From Thermoleophilaceae bacterium (GTDB taxonomy: Bacteria > Actinomycetota > Thermoleophilia > Solirubrobacterales > Thermoleophilaceae), in the NCBI GenBank assembly GCA_030447905.1, contig JAUJNZ010000011.1, positions 1 through 64,000 of the forward strand: a DNA stretch of 64,000 nucleotides. The letters are read 5' to 3'. Position numbers and translations under genes: made by a program. The notes under the pieces are model-generated. The model saw nothing but the letters and a program-made list of their open reading frames with translations, searched no databases and was not told the origin of the DNA. Positions 1-8,053 of the stretch are shown here, one piece after another (position 1 is the stretch's first letter; the number at the start of each line of letters is the position of its first letter).

Positions 1-1786
1 CGAGCTCGGCGTCGCGGATCTTGCGTCCGACCGACTCCGTCCGGCCGTCGACCTCGACCCGGATGCCGTCTCCGCGAAGGGTCTCCTCCACCCGGCGCGC
101 GTCGTCGAGGTGGCGGTCGGCCACCGGGAGGACGAGCACCTGCGTCGGCGCGAGCCACAGCGGCAGCTCCCCCGCGTAGTGCTCGATCAGGATGCCGATG
201 AAGCGCTCGAACGAGCCCATCAGGGCGCGGTGGATCATCACCGGACGGTGCTCGGCGTCGTCGGCGCCGGTGTAGGCCAGGTCGAAGCGCTCGGGCATTC
301 CGTGGTCGAGCTGGACCGTGCCGAGCTGCCACGAGCGCCCGATCGAGTCGGTCATGTGGAGGTCGATCTTCGGCCCGTAGAAGGCGCCGTCGCCGGCGTT
401 CAGCTCGTAGTCGAGTCCTTGGGCGCGCAGCGCGCCCTCGAGCGCCCCTTCGGCGGCATCCCACATCGCGTCGGTCCCGATGCGGCGCTCGGGGCGGGTC
501 GAAAGCTCGAGGCGCGGCTCGAAGCCGAACAGATCGTAGACGAAGAAGCCGAAGTCGAGACAGCCGATGACCTCGCGCTCGACCTGCTCCTCGGTGCAGA
601 AGATGTGGGCGTCGTCCTGGGTGATGTGGCGCACGCGCAGGAGGCCGTGCAAAGTGCCGCTCGGCTCGTGGCGGTGCACGAGCCCCGCCTCCGACAGGCG
701 CAGCGGCAGGTCGCGGTACGAGCGGCGGTCGGCCTTGTAAATCTGGATGTGGGCGGGGCAGTTCATGGGCTTGAGCCCCATCTGGCGTCCCTCGACGTCG
801 GTGAAGTACATGTGCTCGCGGAACTTCTCCCAGTGGCCCGACTGGCGCCAGAGGTCCGCGTCGTAGAGGATCGGCGTCTGGACCTCGCCGTAGCCGCGGC
901 GGCGGTTCTCGGTCCGCCACAGGTCCATCAGCTCGTTGAGGAGGATCATGCCGGCGGGTTGCCAGAACGGCGACCCGGGCGAGACGTCCGAGAACAGGAA
1001 CAGGTCGAGCTCGCGCCCGAGCTTGCGGTGGTCGCGGGCGCGGGCCTCCTCGAGGCGGGCCAGGTACTGCTCGAGGTCGTCCTTGGACAGGAACGCCGTG
1101 CCGTAGATGCGCGTGAGCATCGGCCGGCTCGAGTCGCCGCGCCAGTAGGCGCCGGCGAGCGACAGGAGCTTGAAGGCTTTGATGCGCTTGGTGGACGGCG
1201 CGTGCGGACCGCGACAGAGGTCGACGAACGGTCCGTTGCGATACAGCGAGACGGTCTCGACGCCCTCGTCGCGTGCGAGGTCCTCGATCAGCTCGACCTT
1301 GTAGTCCTGACCCTCGGCGCGGAAGCGCTCGAGAGCCTCGTCGACGGTGACGTCCGAGCGCTCGAACGGCTCGTCCGCCCTGACGTGCTCGCGCATGTGG
1401 GCCTCGATGCGCTCGAGGTCGGCCTCGGAGACCTTCACGCCCTCGGGGAACTCGAAGTCGTAGTAGAAGCCGTCGGCGATCGGCGGGCCGATCGAGACCT
1501 TGGTCCCCGGATAGAGCTCGACTACGGCGGTGGCGAGCACGTGCGCGGCGTCGTGGCGAATCAGCTCGAGCGCGTCCTCATGGCTTGGAGTCACGACCTC
1601 GATGGTCGCGCCGTCTTGCAGCGGGGCGGCGAGGTCCCGCACGCCGTCGGCGTCCGCCCCGTCGCCTCCCTGCTTGACGGCGAGCGCGGCGCGGGCGAGC
1701 CCCTCCCCCACCGCGCGCGCGGCGTCGGCGCCGGTGGCGCCCTCGGCGAGCTCGAGCGGTGTTCCGTCGGGGAGCGTGACCTGCAT
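1..1786 (-). CDS. thrS: threonyl-tRNA synthetase (3' end cut by window edge)
   Basis: Charges tRNA-Thr with threonine in the cytoplasm. Reading from the ATG at 1786 gives MQVTLPDGTPLELAEGATG, a TGS domain. It is followed by the second additional domain with the editing-site motif HDAAH near residue 80 and later the class II catalytic core (TENRRRGYGEVQTP, GLKPMNCPAHIQIYK, LRVRHITQDDAHIFC). The anticodon-binding domain has begun (LAPTQVLVLPV) when the window ends, so about 595 residues are present and roughly 40-60 are missing. The start is chosen because the TGS domain begins directly there. The opposite strand has a long open frame through this gene, which is a shadow. Identification is secure; only the C-terminus is unseen. 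Confidence 0.97.
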   Translation of the reverse strand, partial: MQVTLPDGTPLELAEGATGADAARAVGEGLARAALAVKQGGDGADADGVRDLAAPLQDGATIEVVTPSHEDALELIRHDAAHVLATAVVELYPGTKVSIGPPIADGFYYDFEFPEGVKVSEADLERIEAHMREHVRADEPFERSDVTVDEALERFRAEGQDYKVELIEDLARDEGVETVSLYRNGPFVDLCRGPHAPSTKRIKAFKLLSLAGAYWRGDSSRPMLTRIYGTAFLSKDDLEQYLARLEEARARDHRKLGRELDLFLFSDVSPGSPFWQPAGMILLNELMDLWRTENRRRGYGEVQTPILYDADLWRQSGHWEKFREHMYFTDVEGRQMGLKPMNCPAHIQIYKADRRSYRDLPLRLSEAGLVHRHEPSGTLHGLLRVRHITQDDAHIFCTEEQVEREVIGCLDFGFFVYDLFGFEPRLELSTRPERRIGTDAMWDAAEGALEGALRAQGLDYELNAGDGAFYGPKIDLHMTDSIGRSWQLGTVQLDHGMPERFDLAYTGADDAEHRPVMIHRALMGSFERFIGILIEHYAGELPLWLAPTQVLVLPVADRHLDDARRVEETLRGDGIRVEVDGRTESVGRKIRDAEL

Positions 1787-1939
1787 CCTGCGACCGAAGA
1801 TTAGGCGCTGCGCGGCGACCAGCGCCTCGGCCGGTGGCGAGGGCGACCCGGCGGAGGCCTCGGAGTCCGAACAGGACCGTCGTGCGGCGAAGCTCTACGC
1901 GCGCTCGGGGGGTAAGCGCGTGGCCGGCGTGCGGTTGAG

Positions 1940-1963
1940 TGCGGTGAGCGGGCGCCCACCGCA
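1940..1963 (-). terminator. hairpin after the MBL-fold gene
   Basis: TGCGGTG (1940-1946) and CACCGCA (1957-1963) form a perfect 7-bp stem with a 10-nt loop. It begins 2 nt after the stop codon of the hydrolase gene and lies in the gap before thrS. There is no U-tract, so it may be an RNA 3'-end stabiliser, a weak terminator or a leader structure for thrS. Confidence 0.35.
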
Positions 1964-1965
1964 GG

Positions 1966-2787
1966 TCAGATCGGGCCGCGCCCCCGCGTGCGGTCCTGCC
2001 AGGGCGGGGTGACCGGAGGCTCCTCCCGCTCACCTTCCCGCTCGACGGCGCTACCCGGGACGATGTCGTCGCGGCCGGTCTCGTCCCACCGCACCCAGGC
2101 CTTGTGCCCGCCGTCGTAGTCGGGTCCCCACAGCACGAGCGTGGCCGGCTCGTCGCCGACGCGACAGCGCTCGGCTCCCTCCTGGTCGAGGCCGCGCCAC
2201 AGGCGGACGAACGGATTGTGCTCCCACTCCTCTCCGATCGTGGTGGGTCCCGAGTGGCCCGGGTGGACCTCGGTCTCGGGCGGAAGCTTCATCAGCACCT
2301 GCATGATCGAGCGCTGGAGATCGTCGAAGGTGGTCGAGCCGGGGGCGCGGACACCGCCCACCGAGCGCTTGAACAGGGTGTCGCCGGTGAACAGGTGCTC
2401 GTCGCTGACCCGGATGGCGACCATGCCGTCGGTGTGGCCGGGGGTGTGGAGGGCATCGATGCGCAGGTCGCCGACGGTCAGCAGCTCGCCCGGCTCGAAG
2501 GCCCGGTCGACGTCGAGCAGGCGCTCGGCCTCGAGTGGGTGGGCGAGGATCTCCACGCCGAAGCGCTCCTTGTAGACATGGTTCTCGGCCACGTGGTCTG
2601 AGTGGTGATGGGTGAGCAGGAGGTGGCTCGGCGTGACGCCGTGGCGCTCGATCTCGGCGAGCAGCGCCTCGGAGGGACCGCCGGAGTCGACGATCACCGC
2701 GCGGCCACCGGGCTCGTCGGCCACGAGGTAGGCATTCGAGAGCCACTCGGGGTGCATGGAGCGCTCGACGATCACGGGCGTCACCAT
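1966..2787 (-). CDS. metallo-beta-lactamase-fold hydrolase (glyoxalase II-like)
   Basis: A 273-residue cytoplasmic metallohydrolase. The dinuclear-metal signature THHHSDH is at residues 59-65, with further ligands in HTPGHTD (about 114-120), GDTLF (135-139) and HPGHSGPTT. This is the ligand set of the glyoxalase II / persulfide dioxygenase / hydrolase group of the fold. The N-terminus YLVADEPGGRAVIVDSGG also matches that group. The C-terminal 80 residues carry no second recognised domain and end in a charged, proline-rich tail. It starts 38 bp from the divergent aminotransferase gene and ends about 180 bp before thrS. The substrate cannot be read from sequence. Confidence 0.88.
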   Translation of the reverse strand: MVTPVIVERSMHPEWLSNAYLVADEPGGRAVIVDSGGPSEALLAEIERHGVTPSHLLLTHHHSDHVAENHVYKERFGVEILAHPLEAERLLDVDRAFEPGELLTVGDLRIDALHTPGHTDGMVAIRVSDEHLFTGDTLFKRSVGGVRAPGSTTFDDLQRSIMQVLMKLPPETEVHPGHSGPTTIGEEWEHNPFVRLWRGLDQEGAERCRVGDEPATLVLWGPDYDGGHKAWVRWDETGRDDIVPGSAVEREGEREEPPVTPPWQDRTRGRGPI

Positions 2788-2824
2788 AGACCGGCGCGGG
2801 GCGAGGGCGCGTAAGATCGCCGCC

Positions 2825-3928
2825 GTGGCCGACCTCGCCGCCCTCCGCGCCGAGTACCCGGTGCTCGCCGCGAAGGCCTACCTCAACGCCGGCACGCAGG
2901 GACCCATCCCCCGCCGTGCCGTGTCCGCGGGCCAGCATGAGCTCGAGGCCGAGCTGCGCGACGGGCGGGGAACCCGCCGGAGCTTCGAGGCCATCGGCGG
3001 GCTGATGGAACGCCTGCGCGCCGCGGTCGCCCCGCTGCTCGGCTGCGACGGCGCGGAGGTGGCGCTGACCCGCTCGACCACCGACGGAGTGAACACCGTG
3101 CTCGGCGCGCTCGATCTCGGCGCCGACGACGAGGTCCTCACCTCGGACGAGGAGCACCCCGGCCTGCTCGCCCCGCTCGCGGCCGCCCGCGCCCGGCGGA
3201 GCTTCAGCGTGCGGACCGTCCCGTTCGAGCACCTGGTCGAGGGGGTCGGAGAGCGGACCAGCCTCGTCGCGTGCTCGCACGTCTCGTGGGTCTCGGGGCG
3301 GGTCGTCGACGGCGCGGGGCTCGCGGCGGCCGCTCGCCAGAGGGGCGCGCTCGTCCTGCTCGACGGCGCCCAGGGCCTCGGCGCCGTACCCGTCGACGTG
3401 CGCACACTGGGCTGTGACTTCTACGCGGCCGCGGGCCAGAAGTGGCTCTGCGGACCGGACGGGAGCGGCTACCTGTACGCGCGCGCCGACCTGTGCGAGC
3501 GCCTCATCCCCGCCTGGCCGAGCTTTCTCTCGCTGTCGGACCCCGGCCGGCCGAGCGAGCTGCCGCTCAGGCCCGGCGCCGCCCGCTTCGACCTCGGCGT
3601 CTTCGCCCGCTCCCAGACCGCGGCCTCGCTCGGCGCCATCGAGACCCTGGGCGAGGCGGGCTGGGAGCGGGTCCTGCGACGAGGGCCCGATCAGGCCGCG
3701 CGCCTAGCCGAAGCGCTTGCCGACCGCGGCCTCGAGGTCGCCGACCGGGGGTCGTCGACGCTCGTCTCCTGGGCGGCCGGCGACGCCGCCGCCGAGGTCG
3801 AGCGGTTGGCCGCGGCCGGCTTCGTCGTGCGCGACCTGCCGGGCCGGGGCCTGGTTCGGGCGTCGGTCGGCGCCTGGTCGAGCGAGGAGGAGCTCGACCG
3901 CCTCGTCGAGCTCGCCGCACCCGCGTAG
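2825..3928 (+). CDS. class V aminotransferase (PLP-dependent, cysteine desulfurase-like fold)
   Basis: A PLP enzyme of about 367 residues. Family features are the N-terminal AYLNAGTQGPIPRRAV, the cofactor-phosphate region ALTRSTTDGVNTVL, SHVSWVSGRVVD, the aspartate region LLDGAQGLGAVPVDV and the Schiff-base lysine in AAGQKWLCGPDG. The frame is open further upstream to an ATG at 2756, but that overlaps the divergent hydrolase gene by 32 bp. The GTG at 2825 starts just before the conserved N-terminus and is preferred. The overall pattern resembles isopenicillin N epimerase-like and selenocysteine-lyase/desulfurase-like members. Which reaction it catalyses (desulfuration, epimerisation or kynureninase-like) is open. 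There is no neighbouring iron-sulfur gene. Confidence 0.85.
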   Translation: MADLAALRAEYPVLAAKAYLNAGTQGPIPRRAVSAGQHELEAELRDGRGTRRSFEAIGGLMERLRAAVAPLLGCDGAEVALTRSTTDGVNTVLGALDLGADDEVLTSDEEHPGLLAPLAAARARRSFSVRTVPFEHLVEGVGERTSLVACSHVSWVSGRVVDGAGLAAAARQRGALVLLDGAQGLGAVPVDVRTLGCDFYAAAGQKWLCGPDGSGYLYARADLCERLIPAWPSFLSLSDPGRPSELPLRPGAARFDLGVFARSQTAASLGAIETLGEAGWERVLRRGPDQAARLAEALADRGLEVADRGSSTLVSWAAGDAAAEVERLAAAGFVVRDLPGRGLVRASVGAWSSEEELDRLVELAAPA

Positions 3929-3940
3929 ACCCCGGGGCGG

Positions 3941-4558
3941 CTAGCCCCGCTTGACCGCGATCCCCTCGAGGATGTGGGCCACCGTCTCGCACGCGTCGAT
4001 CGCCTCCTCGAGCCGCTCGAACACGTCCTTCCAGCGGATGATGAGGATCGGGTCGATCCCGCCCGCGAACAGAGACGCCAGCGCCTCGCGCACGATCCGG
4101 TCGCCCTCGTTCTCGAGCCGGTTGACCTCGACGAGGTAGGGGCTCAGGGAGGCCATGTCGCCGAGGTTGGCGAGCGCCTCAGAGACGTTGCGACAGGCCT
4201 CGAGCAGGATCCCCGCCAGCGCCTGGGCCTGGTCCATCGGCGCCTCGATCCCGTAGAGGGCCATGAAGTCGGCGACCTCCTCGGTCAGGTCGACCACGTC
4301 GTCGAGGGCGGTGGCGAGCGCGTGCACGTCCTCGCGCCCGATCGGCGCTCGGGCGCTGGTGGTGTTGAGCAGGTGGATCAGGTCGTGGGTGATCCGATCC
4401 CCCTCCTGCTCGGCGATCAGGATCTCCCGGCCGAGGCCCTGGTCCTCGGGCCAGCCGCGTATGAGCTGCTCGAGCAGCTCGGCCGCCCGCAGGACGTTCG
4501 CGCCCGCCTCGCCGAAAAGGCGGAAGAAGCCGGGGTCCCGGCGAGGAAGCAGTTGCAT
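3941..4558 (-). CDS. DUF47 / PhoU-like phosphate-transport accessory protein
   Basis: 205 residues, all helical, with the DUF47 layout: MQLLPRRDPGFFRLFGEAGAN at the start, then EGDRITHDLIHLLN, DVHALATALDDVVDLTEEVADF and NRLENEGDRIVREAL. These are the paired E/D-rich metal-binding helices of PhoU-like proteins. The family usually sits beside a Pit phosphate permease and modulates it. No pit gene is adjacent here, so the partner must be encoded elsewhere or the protein acts alone. It is convergent with the aminotransferase gene, with only 12 bp between the stops. The ATG at 4558 starts right at the conserved N-terminus. The 276 bp upstream to the next gene hold nothing I recognise. Confidence 0.85.
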   Translation of the reverse strand: MQLLPRRDPGFFRLFGEAGANVLRAAELLEQLIRGWPEDQGLGREILIAEQEGDRITHDLIHLLNTTSARAPIGREDVHALATALDDVVDLTEEVADFMALYGIEAPMDQAQALAGILLEACRNVSEALANLGDMASLSPYLVEVNRLENEGDRIVREALASLFAGGIDPILIIRWKDVFERLEEAIDACETVAHILEGIAVKRG

Positions 4559-4834
4559 GCCGCCGGCCGCTACGCCGGGGCCACCGGCCGCGCGACCAGC
4601 GGTACCGGCTCGCGGAGTCCGAGCCGTCGTGCGCGCGGGCAGTTGCGCCGCGCCCTACTGCCCGACCCGGCTGGCCTCACGGTGCGGATCCGTCTCCCCC
4701 GGGCCTCACCGCGAGAAACCTACCAGCGGTCAGGGCGTCGCCCGCCTCGCCTGGTGAGGGAGTCGCTTTTCCCAGGTCGGGCCCGTCGCCTCGAGCCGGG
4801 CGTCCGAGCGCGAGGGCACGGCCCGATGGCCCAC

Positions 4835-5566
4835 TCAGTCGACGTCGAAGAGACCCGACTCGATCCGCCGCGCGACGGTCTCCGTCCAGTCGCCGTCGAA
4901 GCGCTCGCGCACGGCCGCCGCGGCGGCCGCGTGGTCGTAGTCGATGCGGCGGTGCTCGAGCTCGCCGCCGTCGTCGACGAGGGCGTAGGCGGCGCGGGGG
5001 TCGCCGTCGAAGGGCATTCCGATGCTGCCGGGGTTGAAGAGCTCGATCTCTCCCCCCTCCGGGGTCGTCGCCTGGCGGCGGAAGGCGAGGTGGGTGTGGC
5101 CGAAGACGAGCCGCGGCTCGGTGACGTCGGCGAGCAGCTCCGCCTCGTCGTCGGCCGGCTCGGGGAAGAAGGAGCGCACGTCCGAGAGGGGCGAACCGTG
5201 GCAGTAGCGCACGCCGTCGAGGATCGCCTGCCCGGGAAGACCGGCAAGCCGCCGCACGCGCTGCTCTCCCAGTTCCTCCGCGCAGGCTGCGGCCGCGCCC
5301 TGCACGAGCTCGGTATCGGGGGCGTCGGCGGGGTCGGCCGTCCAGCGCTCGCCGTTGCCGCGGATCCACTCGGCGTCAGGCAGGGCGTCGAGCCGGTCGA
5401 GCGTCTCCCGGGGCCAGGGGCCGAAGAGGGCGTAGTCGCCGCCGAGCAGGTAACGACGGGCGCCGGCGCGCTCGGCGTCGGCGAGCACGGCCTCGAGAGC
5501 GGGCAGATTGCCGTGGATGTCGTAGAGGAGAGCGAGCACGCGGCCTTTGATCGTCCCGGCGGGCAC
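4835..5566 (-). CDS. metallophosphoesterase, YfcE/MJ0936 type
   Basis: 243 residues of the calcineurin-like phosphoesterase fold. Metal ligands are visible in YDIHGN (residues 15-20), LLGGDYALFG, IRGNGERW, CHGSP and FGHTHLAF, in family order. Members are small cytoplasmic phosphodiesterases or phosphatases of uncertain physiological substrate. It starts with GTG, only a few bases from a degenerate tRNA-Val 3' fragment at 5571-5613, so it marks the chromosomal side of the putative island junction. It is transcribed away from the island. Confidence 0.88.
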   Translation of the reverse strand: MPAGTIKGRVLALLYDIHGNLPALEAVLADAERAGARRYLLGGDYALFGPWPRETLDRLDALPDAEWIRGNGERWTADPADAPDTELVQGAAAACAEELGEQRVRRLAGLPGQAILDGVRYCHGSPLSDVRSFFPEPADDEAELLADVTEPRLVFGHTHLAFRRQATTPEGGEIELFNPGSIGMPFDGDPRAAYALVDDGGELEHRRIDYDHAAAAAAVRERFDGDWTETVARRIESGLFDVD

Positions 5567-5570
5567 GGGG

Positions 5571-5613
5571 CGGGCCGTGCTGGGCCCGAACCAGCGACCC
5601 CCCCAGCCTGTCG
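5571..5613 (-). pseudogene. tRNA-Val 3'-half remnant (putative att-site copy)
   Basis: On the minus strand this reads as the 3' half of tRNA-Val(GAC) from the anticodon loop to the last acceptor base. It aligns with 15082-15121 with stretches of 14 and 15 identical bases, two substitutions and a 2-nt insertion in the variable region. The conserved T-loop A is G here, and there is no 5' half, so it is not a functional tRNA. It has the same orientation as the intact gene. A 3' tRNA copy starting at the anticodon loop is the usual footprint of tyrosine-recombinase integration into a tRNA gene. Confidence 0.75.
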
Positions 5614-5740
5614 CGCTTCGTCTCGGCTTTCGGGTGTCGGTCCGACCGAGCTTATCGCCTTATGCCCCGAGCCCGTTTGCCAGAACGCGTGCCCCGGAAC
5701 CGCCGGAACCAAGGAGGTGTGGAGAAGGTCGTCAACGGAC

Positions 5741-6628
5741 TCAGCTCTTCGTGTCGGGGCGGTCGCGCGCTCGGTCAAGTTCAGGCCCCCGCCTCGCGTT
5801 GGGTGACTCAGTCTCATTCCCACCGCACCACCGTCCTTGCCTGGACCGCCGGCCGTCCGGTTGATGCCGACGCCTCGCCCCGAGCGCCCCGAGCCCCGCG
5901 ACGAGAACCAGAACGACGCTCGTCCATTGGGTCCCCGAGAGCCCGAGCGCGAGCTCGATTTCGTCGAGGCGAAAGGGCGACTCGACGAAGCGCCCGGCGG
6001 CGTACAGGGCGACCACTGCCCACACGAGCATGGTCGGGCGGCGAAACCGGTGGCGGAGGGGCCAAAGCAGCGCGAAGATCGCCGCGCCGAGCAGAACCTC
6101 GTAGAGGCCACCCGAATGGAAGGCGACCGCGGGGTCGGGCGTGTCCGCCTCCGGGTGGGTGTTGCGCACGGCGAGGAGGAAGTCCGACGGCGGGCCGTAG
6201 TGCTCGCCGTTGATGACGTCGCCGATTCGCCCGATCGCGAGGCCGAGCCCAAAGCCGATCGCGACAGCGTCGAGGTAGTGCAGGCTGAGGCGCTCGCGGC
6301 GGACGTACACGCCGATCGCCACGGCGACGAGAACGACGCTGCCGTTCAGGGAGAAGCCGCGGGTCCCGAGCCAGCGCCCGGGATAGGCGATGTCCCCGCT
6401 CTCGATCAGATAGAGCAGTCGAGCGCCCAAGAGGCCGAAGACGACCAGCAGCAGTCCGATGGTCGCCAGGCGCTCAGTGTCGAGGCCCCGCTCTCGGGCG
6501 TGGCGTGCCGTCGCGAGGCCACCGATGACGATCCCGACCGCGATCGTGATGCCGTGCCAGGCGAGGGAGATCGGCCCGAGCTCGATCGTCGGGTCGATCC
6601 CGATCTCGATGACCGAGAGCGCGGTCAC
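5741..6628 (-). CDS. lgt: prolipoprotein diacylglyceryl transferase-like membrane protein
   Basis: 295 residues with about seven membrane segments. Lgt landmarks are WHGITIAVG near the start, GLLGARLLYLI, the signature GRIGDVINGEHYG and RFVESPFR. Lgt moves diacylglycerol from phosphatidylglycerol to the lipobox cysteine of prelipoproteins. The signature has D where N is usual (GRIGN), and the protein ends in a long Arg-rich tail, so it is divergent and probably an accessory copy. It is the last gene of the tlpA-SCO-ccdA run (3 bp after ccdA). Lgt-like genes beside SCO and CcdA genes are familiar from metal-handling islands. Whether it retains normal Lgt activity is uncertain. Confidence 0.8.
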   Translation of the reverse strand: MTALSVIEIGIDPTIELGPISLAWHGITIAVGIVIGGLATARHARERGLDTERLATIGLLLVVFGLLGARLLYLIESGDIAYPGRWLGTRGFSLNGSVVLVAVAIGVYVRRERLSLHYLDAVAIGFGLGLAIGRIGDVINGEHYGPPSDFLLAVRNTHPEADTPDPAVAFHSGGLYEVLLGAAIFALLWPLRHRFRRPTMLVWAVVALYAAGRFVESPFRLDEIELALGLSGTQWTSVVLVLVAGLGALGARRRHQPDGRRSRQGRWCGGNETESPNARRGPELDRARDRPDTKS

Positions 6629-6631
6629 CGA

Positions 6632-7360
6632 CTACAGCGACTGCCACACGTTGAGCCCTAGTCCGTCCAGGGCCTGCTGAGCCTGGATGTTGAGGCGAAA
6701 GAGCTCGCCGGTGAGCACGAGGCCGCCCATGGCGACGAGCACGAGCCCCGAGGCGACCTGGACGAGCGGATAGCGTCGCCGCAGCCAGGTAAAGCGCTGG
6801 GTGCCGGCGGTGTAGGCCAGCGATGAGAGAAGGAAGGGCACGGCCAGACCGGCAGAGTAGATCGCCAGCAGGACGGCTCCCTGGCCGACCGTCGCCTGAG
6901 TCGAGGCCAGCCCGAGAACCGCCCCGAGCGTCGGTCCGACGCACGGCGTCCAGGCGACGGCGAAGGCCGCTCCGGCGACCACCGGACCACCGCGCCCGGC
7001 GCGCGCGGCCAGCCGCTCGGGGCGCCACTCGCGGTTGAGGCGCACAACGGCAACCGAGGCGATGAAGAAGAGCCCCATCGCCACGATGAGCACGCCGGCG
7101 ATGGAGTTGAGCGTCTCGCGGCTGTCGAAGAGGAGAGCGCCGAGGGCAGTCGCGGTCAGCCCGAGGAAGACGAAGATGGCCGAGAAGGTCCCGACGAAGG
7201 CGAGGCTGCGACCGAGGACCCGCCGGTCGAGGCGGCGCTCGCCGGGCGCGACACCGCCAATGGCGGCGAGATACCCCGGCACAAGCGGCAGGCAGCAGGG
7301 CGAAACAAACGAGACGAACCCGGCGGCGAAGGCGAGGGCCATGCCCGGCGCGTCGATCAC
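6632..7360 (-). CDS. ccdA: CcdA/DsbD-type transmembrane thiol-disulfide conduit
   Basis: 242 residues with six predicted membrane helices. The first redox motif is in SPCCLPLVPGY (Cys22, Cys23) and the second in WTPCVGPTLG (Cys140), the paired cysteines that carry reducing equivalents from cytoplasmic thioredoxin across the membrane. The duplicated glycine/proline-rich half-repeats are typical of CcdA. It lies 3 bp from the SCO gene upstream and 3 bp from the lgt-like gene. With TlpA and SCO encoded in the same run, its role is probably to keep their exported cysteines reduced. The extra Cys in the first motif (CC) is noted. Confidence 0.9.
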   Translation of the reverse strand: MIDAPGMALAFAAGFVSFVSPCCLPLVPGYLAAIGGVAPGERRLDRRVLGRSLAFVGTFSAIFVFLGLTATALGALLFDSRETLNSIAGVLIVAMGLFFIASVAVVRLNREWRPERLAARAGRGGPVVAGAAFAVAWTPCVGPTLGAVLGLASTQATVGQGAVLLAIYSAGLAVPFLLSSLAYTAGTQRFTWLRRRYPLVQVASGLVLVAMGGLVLTGELFRLNIQAQQALDGLGLNVWQSL

Positions 7361-7363
7361 CGG

Positions 7364-8050
7364 CTAGGAGCGCTCCGCCTCGTCGAGGAGGACGCCGAGG
7401 TCGTGGGCGATGTCCTCCGGGGGCACCGGTGGCCCTGCAGAGAACTTCGTGCGCCAGCGCCCGCGGGCATCAACGAGCCACATGTTGGCCGTGTGGCGGC
7501 TCAGCTTGGTGGCGGGATCCTGTGACCCCACGTAGTAGCTGTTCCAGACCGGCTCGAGCTCTCGCCTCGACCCCACCAGGAATCGGAAGTTGTCGGGGAG
7601 GCGATGGCGGCGCAGCCAGCGCCGCGCTGCGCGCGGGGTGTCGCCCTTTGGCTCGACGCTGACGGCGAGGATGGTGACGTCCTCCGCCCGAGCGTCGAGG
7701 CGCTCGAGGGCTTGGCGGAGCTCGGCCGCGATAGTCGGGCAGGTGTCGCCTGGCGGGCAGTTCGTGTACAGGAACGTCACGAGATAGGGCCGGCCGCCGA
7801 GGCGCCGGGTGTCGACGCGCCGGCCGCGGGCGTCCACGAGCCGAAAGTCGGGAGCGGACCGGCCGACGATGCCGTCCGGCAGCTTGCTGCCGCGGAACGG
7901 GCCGGGCCTGGGCTCGGACTGGGCGACCTGACCGCTCGTCGACGCCGTCCCTCCGCGGGAGCGCTCGATCGTGAGGTAGGCAAGCGCGCTCGCCCACGCG
8001 ACAAGGAGGGCGGTCAGGCCGAAAAGCAGCGGGCGGCGGAGGCGATCCAT
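7364..8050 (-). CDS. SCO1/SenC family copper chaperone, membrane-anchored
   Basis: 228 residues: one N-terminal membrane anchor (residues 8-26), a low-complexity linker, then a thioredoxin-fold SCO domain from about residue 65. SCO proteins bind copper through a CxxxC pair and a distal His and deliver it to, or reduce, the CuA site of cytochrome oxidase. The His is present (SRHTANMWLVD, His186). The cysteines are Cys98 and Cys104 in TNCPPGDTCPT, giving CX5C instead of CX3C. The thioredoxin-like lysine and proline elements are otherwise in place. Genes on either side encode an Asp-box protein and CcdA, with 3-bp gaps, so this is one transcription unit. Confidence 0.88.
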   Translation of the reverse strand: MDRLRRPLLFGLTALLVAWASALAYLTIERSRGGTASTSGQVAQSEPRPGPFRGSKLPDGIVGRSAPDFRLVDARGRRVDTRRLGGRPYLVTFLYTNCPPGDTCPTIAAELRQALERLDARAEDVTILAVSVEPKGDTPRAARRWLRRHRLPDNFRFLVGSRRELEPVWNSYYVGSQDPATKLSRHTANMWLVDARGRWRTKFSAGPPVPPEDIAHDLGVLLDEAERS

Positions 8051-8053
8051 CGG

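Noticed and set aside
110-1804. Long plus-strand open frame of 564 codons at the left edge
   Set aside because: Antisense to thrS. The minus strand encodes a clear threonyl-tRNA synthetase; the plus frame is GC-skew shadow without known motifs.
1787-1965. T-box leader in front of thrS
   Set aside because: A hairpin exists, but I cannot find the specifier loop or the conserved T-box sequence, so it is listed only as a hairpin.
5571-5613. Functional second tRNA-Val gene
   Set aside because: Only the 3' half is present, and a conserved T-loop base and the variable region are altered.
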